64,000 nt of DNA from Roseiarcus sp963781895. Lineage in GTDB: Bacteria > Pseudomonadota > Alphaproteobacteria > Rhizobiales > Beijerinckiaceae. The stretch spans positions 1 through 64,000 of the forward strand of contig CAWAIM010000017.1 of assembly GCA_963781895.1 (NCBI GenBank). Reading direction: 5' to 3'. Below the pieces are notes generated by a model that saw nothing but the letters and a program-made list of their open reading frames with translations, was not told the DNA's origin and did no database searches. Positions 34,681 to 43,507 of this stretch are shown one piece after another. Both the position numbers and the translations under genes were made by a program. Position 1 is the stretch's first letter. Every line of letters begins with the position of its first letter.

Positions 34681-34756
34681 CTTAAACACTAATGTAAATC
34701 GTAGTTATAATCGCGGCCCCTGAAACGTCCCAACCGCCCAAGGCGCCGTTCGCGCT

Positions 34757-36718
34757 CTACGCCGCCTCCGCCTCCACCCGCATGATCCTCTCCCCCATCT
34801 CGACCTGTTCGCCGACATTGGCGGCGAGATCGCGCACGAGGCCGGCAAAGGGCGCCGTCAGGGCGTGCTCCATCTTCATCGCTTCGACCACCGCGAGGCG
34901 TTGGCCGGCTTCGACTCGTTCGCCTTCCGCGACGTGCAGCGCCGCCACGCGGCCGTTCATCGGGGCGCGGACCGCGCCGTCGCCCTCGTCCGATTCGCCT
35001 GCCGCCCGCTCCAACGGGTCGACGAGCGTGATGAACGCCTGCCGGCCGCCGGCGAAGGCATAGACCCCCCCGGCCGCCTCGTGGAGCGTGACCTCGGGAG
35101 TCTCGCCCAATCCGACGCCGCGCTCGTCGGCGGGGTCGCGAGAATGGCCGGTCCCGACGATGTGCAGGCGTTCGGGCCTGCCGTCGACGAGGACGTCGAC
35201 CCCGACCCGACGCGGGCCCATGAGTTCAAACGAATCCCCGACGGCCCAGGGATCGAACGCACCGAGGCGCGAGGCCGCCGTCGCGTCGCGCCGCGCAAGC
35301 AGCAGGCGCGCGCCGGCGAGCACAGCGCGCGGGTCGGGGGCGAGCGCGGCCCCGCCGAGCCGCCCGAGATGGGAGTCGATGAGGCCGGTGTCGAACATGC
35401 CGCTCAGGACCTCGGGGCTGCGGCAGAGCGCGCGCAGAAAGGCGAGGTTGGTTTTCGGCCCGATCACGATCGCGTTGTCGAGCTCCTTGTTGAGGGCGTC
35501 CAGCGCTTGCGTCCGCGTCGGCGCGTGGACAATCAATTTTGCGATCATCGGGTCGTAGAACGGCGTCACGCTGTCCCCGGCGGCGACGCCCGTGTCGACG
35601 CGCACGCCATTCAATCCCTCTTTGCCTTGAAGGTTCATCACGTGGATGCGGCCGGGCGAGGGAAGAAAATCGCGCTCCGGGTCCTCGGCGTAGACACGCG
35701 CTTCGATCGCCGCCCCGTTGCAGGCGATTTGCGCCTGGGCGAGCGGCAGCCTCTCGCCCGCCGCGACCCGGAACTGCCACTCGACCAGATCGAGCCCGGT
35801 CACCGCCTCGGTGACGGGATGCTCGACCTGGAGCCGAGTGTTCATCTCGAGAAAATAGAAGTCGCCCGAGCCCAGGCCGCGCGAGGCGTCGGCGATGAAC
35901 TCGACCGTGCCGGCCCCGACGTAGCCTGCCGCCAGCGCGGCCTCGGTCGCCGCCTTGACCATCGCGGCGCGCGTGTCTTCCGGCAGTCCCGGCGCCGGAC
36001 ATTCTTCGACCACCTTCTGATGGCGGCGCTGGAGCGAGCAGTCGCGCTCATAGAGATGGACGCAGTTTCCGTGGGCGTCCGCGAACACCTGCAATTCGAT
36101 ATGGCGGGGCGAGGCGACGTATTTTTCGATCAGCACCCGCCCGTCGCCGAAGGCGGCCCGAGCCTCGCGGCTCGCGCTTTCGAGCGCGGCTTCGAAATCG
36201 ACATGCGCGTCGACGCGGCGCATGCCGCGGCCGCCTCCGCCCGCGATCGCCTTGATGAGCACGGGATAGCCGATCTCATAGGCCTTCTCGCGCAGAAACT
36301 TCGCGGCCTGATTATCGCCGTGATAGCCCGGCACGATCGGGACGCCGGCCCTTTGCATCAGGGCCTTGGCCGAATTCTTCAGGCCCATCGTCCGCATCGC
36401 TTCGGGCGGCGGGCCGATAAAGACAACGCCGGCGCGCGCGCAGCTCTCTGCGAACTCCGCGTTCTCGGACAGGAAGCCATAGCCAGGATGAAGACATTCA
36501 GCGCCGACTTTGCGCGCGAGCGTGACGATCGCGCCCGCGTCGAGATAGCCGTTCGCACCCTCGCCGATTTCGTGAACTTCGTCGGCGAGCCGGGTGAACA
36601 GCGCGCCGCGGTCGGCGGGCGTATGCAGAACGATCGACCGCATCCCCATCCGCCGCGCCGTGCGGATGATCCGGCAGGCGATTTCGCCGCGATTGGCGAT
36701 CAGGACATTGGCGAACAT
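34757..36718 (-). CDS. mccA: Methylcrotonyl-CoA carboxylase biotin-carrying (alpha) subunit
   Basis: 653 residues. Biotin carboxylase domain (FANVLIANRGEIACRIIRTA; ATP-grasp IKAIAGGGGRGMR; ERDCSLQRRHQKVVEE; FLEMNTRLQVEHPVTEAVTG; each a known motif), then a BT linker region, and a C-terminal biotinyl domain with EAMKMEH (Lys is biotinylated) near residue 620. It makes carboxybiotin from bicarbonate and ATP for the MccB subunit. KALMQRAGVPIVPGYHGD and total length favour the methylcrotonyl over the propionyl type. It faces mccB across the arsenite oxidase block. Confidence 0.9.
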   Translation of the reverse strand: MFANVLIANRGEIACRIIRTARRMGMRSIVLHTPADRGALFTRLADEVHEIGEGANGYLDAGAIVTLARKVGAECLHPGYGFLSENAEFAESCARAGVVFIGPPPEAMRTMGLKNSAKALMQRAGVPIVPGYHGDNQAAKFLREKAYEIGYPVLIKAIAGGGGRGMRRVDAHVDFEAALESASREARAAFGDGRVLIEKYVASPRHIELQVFADAHGNCVHLYERDCSLQRRHQKVVEECPAPGLPEDTRAAMVKAATEAALAAGYVGAGTVEFIADASRGLGSGDFYFLEMNTRLQVEHPVTEAVTGLDLVEWQFRVAAGERLPLAQAQIACNGAAIEARVYAEDPERDFLPSPGRIHVMNLQGKEGLNGVRVDTGVAAGDSVTPFYDPMIAKLIVHAPTRTQALDALNKELDNAIVIGPKTNLAFLRALCRSPEVLSGMFDTGLIDSHLGRLGGAALAPDPRAVLAGARLLLARRDATAASRLGAFDPWAVGDSFELMGPRRVGVDVLVDGRPERLHIVGTGHSRDPADERGVGLGETPEVTLHEAAGGVYAFAGGRQAFITLVDPLERAAGESDEGDGAVRAPMNGRVAALHVAEGERVEAGQRLAVVEAMKMEHALTAPFAGLVRDLAANVGEQVEMGERIMRVEAEAA

Positions 36719-36939
36719 GACGAACTCCGGAACGGCCCTGTCTACCGAACGGGCGCTCGGATGGCGAGCTTCCTGCGACGGTTTGCCGGCGGCGCGCGCC
36801 GCGCAGCCGATCCAGAGCGCGCGTGCGCTCCAGTCCTGAACCTATCGCGGATGCGCGCCGCGCAGCCGAAGAATGTCACAAAGTCACCGCAGAAATGACG
36901 GCGGAACGACTGCCGGCATTGCAACGAACGGACCAGACA

Positions 36940-37944
36940 ATGAGTCTGATCGACAGAGCGCTTGCTTTTGTCCGCTTCGCCGACCCCCCGCGCAGGTGGC
37001 CGCCGGAGAAGCTTTCGCTTGCTTTACAGGGCGGTGGTTCGTTCGGCGCGTTCACCTGGGGCGTCCTTGACCGGCTGCTGGAAGAGCCGGAGATCGAGTT
37101 CGACGCCGTCAGCGGGGCAAGCGCCGGCGCGGTCAACGCGGTTCTCCTGGCCGCTGGCATGATCGACGGCGGCCGCGAAGAAGCGAGAGCGCGGCTATCG
37201 CAATTCTGGAGGCGGATGAGCCGCGCGGCCACATTTTTGCCGAAGGCGCCGCTGGGCGGGGGTCTCGAACTCGTCGCCCGCTGGATGTCGCCCTATCAGT
37301 TCAATCCGTTTAACGTGAACCCGTTGCGCGAAGCGCTCGTCGAGTCGGTGGACTTCGAACGGCTGCGGCGGCGATCGGAGATCAAACTGCTGCTCGCAGC
37401 GACGCGGGTCAGCGACGGACGACTCAAAATCCTCGCCAACCGCGAATTGACTGTCGACGCCGTGCTGGCTTCCACATGTCTGCCTCTCCTGCACCAGGCG
37501 ATCGAAATTGACGGCGAGCCTTACTGGGACGGCGGATACGCCGCCAATCCGCCCCTGATCCCGCTGGTTCGGGCCTCTGAATCGCAGCACGTGCTGATCG
37601 TTCAGGTCACGCCGGCGACGACGGCGCGGCTGCCCAAATCGGTGCACGATATTGCCGCGCGTCTCGAACAGATCCAGTTCAATGCGACTCTGAACAGCGA
37701 ACTCGAGGCGCTCAAATACGGGAAAATGATCGGCGCCGCGCGCAAGCTGCGGCGATTGCGCATCGGCCGGATATCCGCCGACGAGCAATTCGTGGGCCTC
37801 GAGGACCAAAGCGCGGGAAATCTCGGTTGGGAATTTCTCGAACGTCTGCATGACAGCGGGCGGACGGCCGCCGACCTATGGCTCAAACGCGGTCTCCCGG
37901 CGGGCGTCGCCAGCGCGCCGGGCCTAGAGCCAGAGCTGCGCTGA
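36940..37944 (+). CDS. Patatin-like phospholipase
   Basis: 334 residues. Oxyanion loop LALQGGGSFGAFTWGVLDRLL, nucleophile GASAGAVNAVLLA (G-A-S-A-G; Ser near residue 67) and the catalytic Asp in YWDGGYAANPPL define the patatin/RssA family of lipid acyl hydrolases. A C-terminal region (ARLEQIQFNATLNSELEAL, IGRISADEQFVGL) is shared with bacterial members that have a DUF3734-like tail. No signal peptide. ATG at 36940 was chosen; an in-frame ATG at 36895 would add 15 residues. Divergent from mccA, with about 220 bp between the starts. Confidence 0.87.
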   Translation: MSLIDRALAFVRFADPPRRWPPEKLSLALQGGGSFGAFTWGVLDRLLEEPEIEFDAVSGASAGAVNAVLLAAGMIDGGREEARARLSQFWRRMSRAATFLPKAPLGGGLELVARWMSPYQFNPFNVNPLREALVESVDFERLRRRSEIKLLLAATRVSDGRLKILANRELTVDAVLASTCLPLLHQAIEIDGEPYWDGGYAANPPLIPLVRASESQHVLIVQVTPATTARLPKSVHDIAARLEQIQFNATLNSELEALKYGKMIGAARKLRRLRIGRISADEQFVGLEDQSAGNLGWEFLERLHDSGRTAADLWLKRGLPAGVASAPGLEPELR

Positions 37945-38103
37945 CCGGACCAACCGCCGGGGGCGGGCGACCCGCGACCGGCTTTTCTCGTCGGCGGCGT
38001 CCGCCTGCGTTTTGACACGCATCCTTGGTAAACGTTACAGCCTCCGCCTGATCGGATAGAGCTTCATCGGCGCGTGTGGCGCCGAGACTGAAAGGTTGAC
38101 GAA

Positions 38104-38592
38104 ATGATGATCCGCTTTCTTGCCGCCTCGACCGCGACGGTCGCGATGGGCCTGTTGGCCGCCTCTCCGGCGCCGGCGCAATCGACCACGAAAGTTGGTT
38201 CGCTGGCCTGTGACGTCTCCGCGGGGGTGGGGATGATCCTCACCCAGAAGCAGACGATGGCGTGCACGTTCTCGCCGGCGAACGGGGGCCCTGCCGATCA
38301 TTACACAGGCCGGATCGACCAGTTTGGCGTTGCTCTCGGCGCCGTCCAGCAGGGCGCCCTGGTCTGGGGCGTCATTGCGCCGGCTTCCGGCGTCCCCCAT
38401 GGCGCGTTGGCGGGAACTTATACCGGGATCGGCGCCCAGGCGACCGCCGGCGCGGGTCTCGGCGCCAACGTGCTGGTAGGGGGAACCGGTCGCGCGTTTT
38501 CGCTGCAACCGCTCTCGGTCGAGGGCCAGACCGGTCTCAACATTGCGGGCGGCGTCACCACCGTGACGCTGATGTCCACGCCGGCGAAATGA
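38104..38592 (+). CDS. DUF992 exported protein
   Basis: 162 residues: signal peptide (FLAASTATVAMGLLAASPAPAQ), then the DUF992 pattern VGSLACDVSAGVGMILTQKQTMACTFSP and YTGRIDQFGVALG, AGTYTGIGAQATAGAGLGANVLVGG, FSLQPLSVEGQTGLNIAGGV (long pieces in part). Two conserved Cys (C in LACDV and MACTF) likely form a disulfide. Periplasmic or outer-membrane associated; function unknown, common in Hyphomicrobiales. Confidence 0.87.
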   Translation: MMIRFLAASTATVAMGLLAASPAPAQSTTKVGSLACDVSAGVGMILTQKQTMACTFSPANGGPADHYTGRIDQFGVALGAVQQGALVWGVIAPASGVPHGALAGTYTGIGAQATAGAGLGANVLVGGTGRAFSLQPLSVEGQTGLNIAGGVTTVTLMSTPAK

Positions 38593-38841
38593 CATTGGCC
38601 TTGATAGGTGGCGCGCGGTAAGTCCCGCCGCTGTCCCTATTCCAGCCGGAGCATGGGTCGCTCGATTGTTTCTGTGACGAAAGCGGCGTCCTTCGTCTGC
38701 CAGGCAATAAGGCGGCGGCCTTGTCGGAGGCTGTGAACTGGGGCAGATACTCGATCGCCAGGGGCTCATTCGGCGTTCGTCTGACCCGCGCGATCGCGCG
38801 CGGTGCGCGAGTGCGCAAACGACGCGCGGGAGGAGGACGCA

Positions 38842-39174
38842 ATGTCGACTCGTCACGAACAGGGGAGCGGCGACAAAGCGCCCGCGGAACCGGGGTCGCC
38901 GCAAGTAACTCTGTCAGCCGCGGCAAGACAGGCCAAACGCGCGATGGAGAGCGCCGAGGGGCTGGTCGCGGGCGCTGATCTCAATGAACTGGGCGCGAAG
39001 GCCGCAGATACGGCTTCGGCGCTCTATCGAGGAGGCCGCGACCTCGTCGCCAACAGCGACGAATTGTCACAAGCCAAGATACAGCTCAGCGACGCCGTCC
39101 GCAAGAACCCGCTGGCCGCGGTGGGAATCGCGTTCACGGCGGGTCTCGTGCTTGCGCTGCTGAGCCGCGGGTAA
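38842..39174 (+). CDS. DUF883/ElaB-like small membrane-anchored protein
   Basis: 110 residues. A helical, Ala-rich body (LSAAARQAKRAMESAEGLVAG; ADTASALYRGGRDLVANSDELSQAK) ends with VRKNPLAAVGIAFTAGLVLALLSRG, of which NPLAAVGIAFTAGLVLALL is the single C-terminal membrane anchor typical of DUF883/YqjD proteins. Related proteins bind ribosomes or respond to stress. The GGAGGAGGAC ribosome site decides the ATG at 38842. The next membrane protein begins 5 nt downstream, the usual YqjD-YqjE pairing. Confidence 0.8.
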   Translation: MSTRHEQGSGDKAPAEPGSPQVTLSAAARQAKRAMESAEGLVAGADLNELGAKAADTASALYRGGRDLVANSDELSQAKIQLSDAVRKNPLAAVGIAFTAGLVLALLSRG

Positions 39175-39179
39175 GGGCG

Positions 39180-39587
39180 ATGAAGGACGAGATCGTCGCA
39201 TTCGCTCGACGACAGGCGACGATAGCGGTTCGGCGCGCCGCGATTCCAGCGGTCTTTGGGCTCGCGGCCGTCATTTTCCTCCTTTTTGCGGTGACCGGTC
39301 TCTTCGCCGCTCTGTTTTTCTGGTTCGCCCCTGCGTATGGGCCGCTCGCCGCCTCTTTGATCGTCACCGCCGTCGCACTGGTCCTTGCGCTTCTGGCGCT
39401 GCTGCCCTTCGCATTCAAGCGTCGCCCGACGCCGACGCCGCCGGACGCGACGCTCACCCAATTCGTATCGCTCGTGGCGCGTAGCACGCCCGGCCACGCG
39501 CCGCGCCAGCTTATCCTGACCGCAGTCCTGTTGGCGCTCGCGATTGGTTTGACGGCGCGCGGTTCTTCGGACGGCAAGAAGAAGTAA
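39180..39587 (+). CDS. Phage-holin-superfamily III-like (YqjE/DUF1469) membrane protein
   Basis: 135 residues with two adjacent membrane segments (AVFGLAAVIFLLFAVTGLFAALFFWF and YGPLAASLIVTAVALVLALLALLPF, in part) and a third near the C-terminus (LILTAVLLALAIGLTA). It follows the DUF883-like gene by 5 nt, the arrangement of yqjD-yqjE-type envelope stress genes. The name holin comes from a loose family relation; no phage genes are near. Confidence 0.7.
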   Translation: MKDEIVAFARRQATIAVRRAAIPAVFGLAAVIFLLFAVTGLFAALFFWFAPAYGPLAASLIVTAVALVLALLALLPFAFKRRPTPTPPDATLTQFVSLVARSTPGHAPRQLILTAVLLALAIGLTARGSSDGKKK

Positions 39588-39854
39588 GCCCCTACGGGCA
39601 TCCCGGCAGGTCGGCGCATGCGGAGCGACAGGTCTCGTGATCGCACGACGCCCCGGTGGAGGGCGCCGATCGCGGCGCGGGGTTCGCCGTCCGCGCTTGT
39701 CCTCTTCGCTTGGCTAGGCGTTTCCATTGCGCTTGGCGCCTGCCCGCGCAAGCGGTCTGTTGTCGGCCATATCAGCACCGGTTGAGTTTGGAAGGAAGTT
39801 TGGACTAGCTTGGCGGCTTGCCCGCCAAATCGGCGCCTATCCGGGGGTCTTCCT

Positions 39855-40712
39855 ATGCAACGCATCGCGGTTTTGGGTCTCGGCACGATGGGAGCGGGGA
39901 TGGCGGCCACTTGGCTGGCCAAGGGCTTCGCGGTTTCGGTCTGGAACCGCACCGCCGCCAAGGCCGCGCCGCTTGCGACCAAGGGCGCCGAGGTCGCGAA
40001 GACGCCCCGAGAGGCCGCCTCGGGCGCGGATTTCATTTTTGCCATGGTTGCGGACGACGCGGCCTCGCGCGGGATCTGGCTTGGCCCAGACGGCGCGCTC
40101 GCCGGCGCCAAAACGGGCGCGATTGCGATCGAGTCGAGCACCCTGACGCCGGATTGGGTGCGCGAACTCGCCGCGCATGCGCGAGCGAAGGACTGCGGGT
40201 TTCTCGACGCGCCGGTCGGCGGCAGCCGAGCGGCCGCGGCATCAGGGACGCTGGTGTTCTTCATCGGTGGGGACGAAGCGACGCTGGAGGCCGCGCGACC
40301 CGCGCTGGCGGCGGTTGGCGGCAAGATCAACGCGCTGGGTCCCGTGGGCGCCGGCGCTACTTGGAAACTCATCAACAATCAACTCATTGCCGCCCAGGCC
40401 GCCGCTCTTGCGGAGGCGACGAACCTCGCGCGAAGCGCCGGCTTCACGCCAGAGCAGGTCGCAACCTTGATCCTTAACGGCGCCGGGGCGAGCCCAATCG
40501 TGCAGCTCAAGCTGCCGCGAATGCTCGAGCGCAATTTCGATGAAACGGACTTCGCGCTCTATTTGATGTTGAAAGATGCGCGCTACGCGATGGACCTAGC
40601 GAAGTCGGTCGGCGTTCCGTCCGACATGACTGCGGCCGCTGCGGCCGTGTTCGCGCGCGCCGAGGCGAAGGGGCTCGGCGCGAAGGATTTTGCCGCCGTC
40701 GCCGCCGCGTGA
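39855..40712 (+). CDS. NAD(P)-dependent beta-hydroxyacid dehydrogenase (HIBADH family)
   Basis: 285 residues. Rossmann motif IAVLGLGTMGAGMAATWLAKG (in part) at the N-terminus, FLDAPVGGSRAAAASGTL in the substrate-binding block, and GAGATWKLINNQLIAAQAAALAEA with the catalytic Lys and Asn. This family includes 3-hydroxyisobutyrate, tartronate semialdehyde and succinic semialdehyde (GLYR) reductases; which one cannot be decided here. ATG at 39855 was chosen because the Rossmann motif starts 6 residues later. It converges with gltA. Confidence 0.87.
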   Translation: MQRIAVLGLGTMGAGMAATWLAKGFAVSVWNRTAAKAAPLATKGAEVAKTPREAASGADFIFAMVADDAASRGIWLGPDGALAGAKTGAIAIESSTLTPDWVRELAAHARAKDCGFLDAPVGGSRAAAASGTLVFFIGGDEATLEAARPALAAVGGKINALGPVGAGATWKLINNQLIAAQAAALAEATNLARSAGFTPEQVATLILNGAGASPIVQLKLPRMLERNFDETDFALYLMLKDARYAMDLAKSVGVPSDMTAAAAAVFARAEAKGLGAKDFAAVAAA

Positions 40713-40770
40713 CGGACGATGCGCTATGACCGGGTCAGCGGCATCGCACTCAGCGGGAGACGGACTGAGT

Positions 40771-42060
40771 TTATCGATTGCCGATCGGCATGTATTCGCG
40801 CTGCGGCGGGCCGGTGTAAAGCTGGCGGGGGCGGCCGATCTTCTGCTCCGGATCGTCGATCATTTCCTTCCACTGGGCGATCCAGCCGACGGTACGCGCG
40901 ACCGCGAATAGAACCGTGAACATCGCGACCGGGAAGCCCATCGCCTTCAGTGTTATGCCCGAATAGAAGTCGATATTCGGATAGAGCTTCTTCTCGACGA
41001 AGTATTCGTCGTGGAGCGCGATGCGCTCCAGCTCGACCGCCACGTCGAGTAGGGGGTCGTCCTTGATGCCAAGCTCGTTGAGAACCTCATGCGCCGTCTT
41101 CTGCATGATTTTTGCGCGCGGATCGTAGTTCTTGTAAACGCGGTGGCCGAAGCCCATCAGGCGGAACGAATCGTTCTTGTCCTTGGCCTTGGCGATGTAT
41201 TTGGGGATGTTTTCGACCCTGCCAATCTCTCCCAACATCTTAAGAGCCGCCTCATTGGCGCCGCCATGCGCCGGACCCCAAAGGCAAGCGATGCCGGCTG
41301 CGATGCAGGCGAAGGGATTGGCGCCCGACGAGCCCGCCAGGCGCACTGTCGAGGTCGACGCGTTCTGCTCGTGGTCGGCATGCAGGATGAAGATGCGGTC
41401 GAGCGCCCGCGACAGCACGGCATTGACCTTGTAGTCCTCGCAGGGGACAGAGAAGCACATTCGCAAGAAATTCGAAGCATAGTCGAGGTCATTCTTAGGA
41501 TAGACGAACGGCTGTCCAATCGCATATTTGAAGGCCATCGCCGCGAGCGTCGGGACCTTGGCGATCATCCGGATCGAGGCGACCTCGCGCTGCCACGGAT
41601 CGGTGATGTCGGTCGAGTCGTGATAGAAGGCGGCCATCGCGCCGACGCTGGCCACCATGACCGACATCGGGTGGGCGTCGCGCCTGAATCCGTTGAAAAA
41701 ACAATTCATTTGTTCGTGCACCATCGTATGGCGCGTGACCCGGTAGTCGAACGAGGCCTTCTGCGCGGCCGTCGGCAGCTCGCCGTACAGAAGCAGATGG
41801 CAGGTCTCGAGGAAATCGCCGTGCTCGGCGAGCTGGTCGATGGGATAACCTCGGTAAAGAAGCACGCCGGCGTCGCCGTCGATGTAAGTGATTTTGGATT
41901 CGGTGCTCGCGGTCGAGCTAAAGCCGGGATCGTAGGTGAACATGCCCGTCTGGGCGTAGAGCTTGCCGATGTCCACCACCGCGGGGCCGATCGTGCCGGT
42001 CTTGATCGGCATTTCGACGGATTTTTGACCGATCGTAATGGTGGCCGAGGTCTTGGTCAT
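40771..42060 (-). CDS. gltA: Citrate synthase, type I (hexameric)
   Basis: 429 residues; condenses acetyl-CoA and oxaloacetate at the entry of the TCA cycle. Seen: ITYIDGDAGVLLYRGYPIDQLAE, HADHEQNASTSTVRLAGSSGANPFACIAAGIACLWGPAHGGANEAAL with the two catalytic His (in part), FGHRVYKNYDPRAK with the oxaloacetate-binding Arg, and the C-terminal YTGPPQREYMPI with the last active-site Arg. The N-terminal beta-domain indicates the NADH-sensitive Gram-negative type. Intact. Confidence 0.96.
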   Translation of the reverse strand: MTKTSATITIGQKSVEMPIKTGTIGPAVVDIGKLYAQTGMFTYDPGFSSTASTESKITYIDGDAGVLLYRGYPIDQLAEHGDFLETCHLLLYGELPTAAQKASFDYRVTRHTMVHEQMNCFFNGFRRDAHPMSVMVASVGAMAAFYHDSTDITDPWQREVASIRMIAKVPTLAAMAFKYAIGQPFVYPKNDLDYASNFLRMCFSVPCEDYKVNAVLSRALDRIFILHADHEQNASTSTVRLAGSSGANPFACIAAGIACLWGPAHGGANEAALKMLGEIGRVENIPKYIAKAKDKNDSFRLMGFGHRVYKNYDPRAKIMQKTAHEVLNELGIKDDPLLDVAVELERIALHDEYFVEKKLYPNIDFYSGITLKAMGFPVAMFTVLFAVARTVGWIAQWKEMIDDPEQKIGRPRQLYTGPPQREYMPIGNR

Positions 42061-42163
42061 CGGGCGTCTCCGGTGGGCTCAACCGTGCCTTCGCACTTGC
42101 AATATGGTTATTGCAGCGCAACGCCGGGAGCAAGTCAAACCAAAAGGAGCTCAGCGCCAACGG

Positions 42164-43480
42164 CTATTGCGGATTCTCGTAGCTGAAAGTCTGGGCGTTC
42201 TCGTTATAAGCGAAGAGTTCGCCATAGCGGCCCAAATTGATAATGGCTCGTAGTGTCCGCTCGGCATAATCCTCCGACATGTAGTCTTCGAGCTCCTCGC
42301 GGAAGCGGCTCGCCGGCGCGCGGTGGGTGGGGCGTTCGTCCAGGACCCGCTTTATGTGCGAGGCGAGCGGAATTTGCGCCAGCAACTGGTCGCCGAACAC
42401 TTTCTTGCGCTGGTCGACGTCCATATCGACGAAGCGCCGGCCGAGTGGCGTGAGCTTGATGTCGGCTTCCTCGAAGTCGGCCAGACGCAGCAGCTGCAAT
42501 GTCTCGCCCAGTGGGAAGAGGTCGTCGATTTCGAGTTGCAGCGAGTCGGCCAAATGGGGCAGGTCGGCCTGGCCATTGTAGGGCGGCGCGGCGATCTCCT
42601 CCAGCATGCCGGCGAGCGAGTTCGTCGAGACAAGCGGGAGGGCGAGCCCAAGACCCATCGCCGCGGCGGCAGCTTCGCGAGCCGCAGGTTTCGTGGTGTC
42701 CGGCCGCTGGGTCATCAGCGCATAAATTTTGTCGACTTGCGCGCGAAATTCCGGATCGAGCCGGTTGCGCGGATGCGGAATGGAAACACGTATTTCCGAG
42801 GCTATGCGGCCGGGATTGGACGCGAGCACGATGATGCGGTCGCTCATCAGGACCGCTTCCTCGATGTTGTGGGTGACCATCAGGATGGCCTTGATCGGAA
42901 TCCGCCCCTCTTGCCACAGATCAAGAAGGTCGGTGCGCAGGGTCTCCGCGGTCAGCACGTCGAGCGCCGAGAAGGGCTCGTCCATCAGCAAGATTGTCGG
43001 CTGCATGACGAGCGCGCGCGCGAAGCCGACGCGCTGGCGCATGCCGCCCGACAACTCTTTCGGATACGCGGATTCGAAGCCGTCGAGGCCGATGGTGTCG
43101 ATCGCCTTCAGGGCGCGCTTTCGCGTCTCATCGAGGGGAACGCCGTTGGCGCGCGGGCCGATTTCGACGTTGTCGAGGACGGAGAGCCACGGGAAAAGCG
43201 CGAAACTCTGAAACACCATCGCGACGTTCTCGGCCGGACCCGTCACCGGTTCGCCGGAAATCGTCACCGTCCCCTCGCTCGGCCGCGTCAGCCCGGCGAT
43301 GATGCGCAGCAGCGTGGATTTGCCGCAGCCCGATCTGCCAAGCAGGGCGACGATTTCGCCCGTCTTGAGGCTCAGCGAAACGTCGCTCAGCACCGGCGCG
43401 CGCATCTCGCCGGATCCGGTGGAATAGACTTGGCTGACTTTGTCGACGCTCAAAAGCGCGGTGATCGTCGGGTCCAACAT
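42164..43480 (-). CDS. NitT/TauT-type ABC transporter ATP-binding protein with AAA-associated C-terminal domain
   Basis: 438 residues. The N-terminal ~260 residues are an ABC ATPase: Walker A LLGRSGCGKSTLLRIIAGLT, Q-loop VFQSFALFPWLSVLDNVEIG, signature LSGGMRQRVGFARAL, Walker B ILLMDEPFSALDVLTAETL and His switch VTHNIEEAVLMSDRI. The last ~165 residues (DLPHLADSLQLEIDDLFPLGETLQLL, RRFVDMDVDQRKKVFGDQLL) are the AAA-associated C-terminal domain found in a subset of nitrate/sulfonate/bicarbonate-type importers. The permease gene lies 27 nt upstream. No substrate-binding protein gene is present in the window. Confidence 0.9.
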   Translation of the reverse strand: MLDPTITALLSVDKVSQVYSTGSGEMRAPVLSDVSLSLKTGEIVALLGRSGCGKSTLLRIIAGLTRPSEGTVTISGEPVTGPAENVAMVFQSFALFPWLSVLDNVEIGPRANGVPLDETRKRALKAIDTIGLDGFESAYPKELSGGMRQRVGFARALVMQPTILLMDEPFSALDVLTAETLRTDLLDLWQEGRIPIKAILMVTHNIEEAVLMSDRIIVLASNPGRIASEIRVSIPHPRNRLDPEFRAQVDKIYALMTQRPDTTKPAAREAAAAAMGLGLALPLVSTNSLAGMLEEIAAPPYNGQADLPHLADSLQLEIDDLFPLGETLQLLRLADFEEADIKLTPLGRRFVDMDVDQRKKVFGDQLLAQIPLASHIKRVLDERPTHRAPASRFREELEDYMSEDYAERTLRAIINLGRYGELFAYNENAQTFSYENPQ

Positions 43481-43507
43481 CGGCCAACTCCTCGATCGGC
43501 GGTGAGG

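Noticed and set aside
34865..36898. 677-codon plus-strand open frame over mccA
   Set aside because: Antisense shadow; mccA on the minus strand carries ATP-grasp and biotinyl motifs.
39180..39587. Phage holin and hence a prophage
   Set aside because: The holin label is a loose family relation for YqjE-type membrane proteins; no phage structural or integrase gene is near.
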